A DNA stretch of 64,000 bases from Cohnella sp. SGD-V74. Its GTDB lineage: Bacteria > Bacillota > Bacilli > Paenibacillales > Paenibacillaceae. Shown piece after piece: positions 62,587 to 64,000 of this stretch. The first letter of the stretch is position 1. Every line of letters begins with the position of its first letter. The translations under genes and the position numbers were made by a program. The stretch covers positions 1 through 64,000 of the forward strand of contig NZ_PVYW01000015.1 in the NCBI RefSeq assembly GCF_003001675.1. Direction: 5' to 3'. The notes under the pieces were generated by a model that saw only the letters and a program-made list of their open reading frames with translations, was not told where the DNA came from and ran no database searches.

Positions 62587-63576
62587 TCACCTCTTAAATG
62601 CGCTACCCCGAGTGGCAAGCATGCTCAGCGTAACGAACAAAATGATGATCCCGCCGCGCACCATCATTTGCTGGCTGACGCTCAGGCCGCCGATGATCAG
62701 CCCGTTGTTGATCACGCCCATCAGCAAGGAACCGACCACGGATCCGATGACCGTGCCTACGCCGCCGGCCATGCTGGTGCCGCCGAGAATGACGGCCGCG
62801 ATAACGGAAAGTTCGTCGCCTTCCCCGAACGTGTACCGTGCGGTCTGCACCCGCCCTGCATAAAGCATGCCGGCGAATGCGGCCGCAATGCCGGAAAGCA
62901 CGAATACCGCCATCGTCGTACGGGCTACGTTAATACCGGTGTATTTCGCCGAGGTTTCATTGCCCCCGGTCGCAAGCACTTTTTTGCCGAATGGCAGCTT
63001 GGTCAAAGCAAAATAGCCGATGGCCGCCACGATCAACGTCCAGACGAACAGAATCGGAATCGGGCCGATCGTTCCCAGGCCGAATATTTGCGTATACGTT
63101 TCGTTCGTAATCGGTACGGCCGAAGTGTTCGTTGCCCACATAGCCGCGCCCTTGACGAGACTAAGCGTTCCGAGGGTGACCAGAAACGCGGGGATCCTGA
63201 TTTTGGCCACGAAGAACCCGTTGAACAAACCGATTACCGCGCCCGTCACCAGGCCGGATCCGATGGCCAGGAACATGTTGTCCGTGCTCTGCAGGACGAG
63301 AGCGGTGACTAGCGATGACAATGCCACGATGGAACCGATGGACAGGTCGATTTGTCCGGCCGCAATGACGAAGGTACTGGCCACGGCCATGATGGATATC
63401 ATCGCCGTTTGCCGGGTGATGTTGAGAATGTTGTTGGCGGAGAAAAATTTCTCGCCGTGCCACAGGGCGAAAATCAGCAGAACGATCACGAAAATGATGT
63501 AAACCATGTAATTGCTGAAGTTGAATTTCACTTTCGCCCCCTGCGGAATGCCAAGCAGCGATCGGTTGTTTTGCAT
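62587..63576 (-). CDS. Ribose-type sugar ABC transporter permease
   Basis: 329 residues with eight to ten hydrophobic segments. The RbsC-family signatures are present: ITRQTAMISIMAVASTFVIAAGQIDLSIGSIVAL, GLFNGFFVAKIRIPAFLVTLG and ATGGNETSAKYTGINV. It forms the channel of a CUT2 importer with the ATPase gene downstream and the binding-protein gene upstream. ATG 63576 follows GGGGTG. The sugar is unknown. Confidence 0.93.
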   Translation of the reverse strand: MQNNRSLLGIPQGAKVKFNFSNYMVYIIFVIVLLIFALWHGEKFFSANNILNITRQTAMISIMAVASTFVIAAGQIDLSIGSIVALSSLVTALVLQSTDNMFLAIGSGLVTGAVIGLFNGFFVAKIRIPAFLVTLGTLSLVKGAAMWATNTSAVPITNETYTQIFGLGTIGPIPILFVWTLIVAAIGYFALTKLPFGKKVLATGGNETSAKYTGINVARTTMAVFVLSGIAAAFAGMLYAGRVQTARYTFGEGDELSVIAAVILGGTSMAGGVGTVIGSVVGSLLMGVINNGLIIGGLSVSQQMMVRGGIIILFVTLSMLATRGSAFKR

Positions 63577-63627
63577 GTGTCACACCCCGTGTATGGTTCG
63601 ATTTCCAATCTTTGAAGCAGAGCCCCC

Positions 63628-63651
63628 GTTAAGCGGCTTACGCCGCTTAAC
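63628..63651 (-). terminator. Intercistronic hairpin after the binding-protein gene
   Basis: GTTAAGCGG pairs with CCGCTTAAC around CTTACG, 20 bp beyond the binding-protein stop. There is no T-run, so it probably reduces readthrough or stabilises the upstream mRNA, keeping binding protein in excess over permease. Confidence 0.6.
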
Positions 63652-63670
63652 GAAGCCGGAAGCTTATCGT

Positions 63671-64000
63671 TTACTTGTTTTTGTTGACGACATCCACGAT
63701 TTCCTTAGGAGCGTCTTTATGGTATGCCGTCTCGAACGCTTCAAGCACGTTCGATTTCACGACCGGAAGGGCCGGCGGGCAAATATAGGACGGAGCTTCT
63801 TTGCCGAGCAGGGCATAAGCGGCCGCCATCGCTTCCGCAACGCCTTGGTCGTAGGAACGGGCGGTCGTCGTGCCGCGGATGAATCCGTCTTCCGCGATCA
63901 TGCGGGCCGTATTGAGACCCAAATCGACCGTCGTGAGAATGACGTCGTTCTTGCCGATGGACTTCGCCGAAGCGATAATGCTTTCAGCCGGCACGTCCCA
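63671..64000 (-). CDS. Sugar-binding protein of the CUT2 importer (C-terminal part)
   Basis: 109 residues of the C-terminus, entering from the right edge at WDVPAES. TTVDLGLNTARMIAEDGFIRGTTTARSYDQGVAEAMAAAYALLGKEAPSY fits the second lobe of periplasmic-binding-protein-like (RbsB-type) proteins. The N-terminus with its signal peptide lies outside the window. By position it delivers sugar to the permease encoded next. Confidence 0.8.
   Translation of the reverse strand, partial: WDVPAESIIASAKSIGKNDVILTTVDLGLNTARMIAEDGFIRGTTTARSYDQGVAEAMAAAYALLGKEAPSYICPPALPVVKSNVLEAFETAYHKDAPKEIVDVVNKNK

Overview
The window looks like chromosome of an endospore-forming member of the Paenibacillaceae (Paenibacillus or Cohnella type). 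The grounds are inference from gene content: a Gram-positive rrn leader, the Bacillus-type order minJ-ctpB-(M23 peptidase)-ftsX-ftsE close to uvrBA, pcrB-pcrA-ligA, a broken spo0M, a guanidine-I riboswitch with ykkCD, YesM/YesN-type sugar regulation with LplB/LplC-type permeases, and secreted proteins with copper-amine-oxidase stalk domains. Base composition is GC-rich except for a clearly AT-richer island at 18.8-20.9 kb. No tRNA, CRISPR array, insertion sequence or prophage was seen.

Layout. 1-0.43 kb: 5' end of a 16S gene leaving the window on the minus strand, with two tandem promoters. 0.43-2.06 kb: two wrecked genes (spo0M, amidase). 2.1-4.7 kb: a PhyH-type dioxygenase divergent from an AraC regulator, then a DUF4395 membrane protein. 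4.7-12.7 kb: a large beta-propeller lipoprotein and the pcrB-pcrA-ligA operon. 12.8-14.0 kb: a decayed ATPase plus TOPRIM-like pair, possibly an old defence module. 14.2-18.7 kb: an oxidoreductase divergent from an AraC regulator, then ugd-galU; the UDP-glucose dehydrogenase has Ser where the catalytic Cys belongs. 19.0-20.9 kb: AT-rich island with a secreted chymotrypsin-fold protease and a small lipoprotein. 21-28 kb: a U32/RlhA-type protein, a stalk-domain protein, an HtrA-like protease and small proteins.

28-40.4 kb is a sugar-utilisation locus. Histidine kinase, response regulator, binding protein, two permeases and a sulfatase lie in one direction; a further AraC regulator and a GH3 beta-glycosidase are divergent. 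Neither sulfatase nor GH3 enzyme has a signal peptide, so a sulfated oligosaccharide is probably imported first and then desulfated and hydrolysed inside. A 38-bp element with two direct half-sites occurs in front of both the kinase gene and the binding-protein gene and is the likely operator of the response regulator.

40.4-64 kb: uvrA and uvrB, each with its own promoter and a LexA-like box; a ydjI/ydjG envelope-stress pair; sdpR-sdpI behind a double palindromic operator; a secreted alpha/beta hydrolase; the guanidine-I riboswitch and ykkC-ykkD; minJ, ctpB, an M23 peptidase, ftsX and ftsE; a VanW-domain protein; a Gfo/Idh/MocA oxidoreductase; and a ribose-type ABC importer whose binding-protein gene runs off the right edge.
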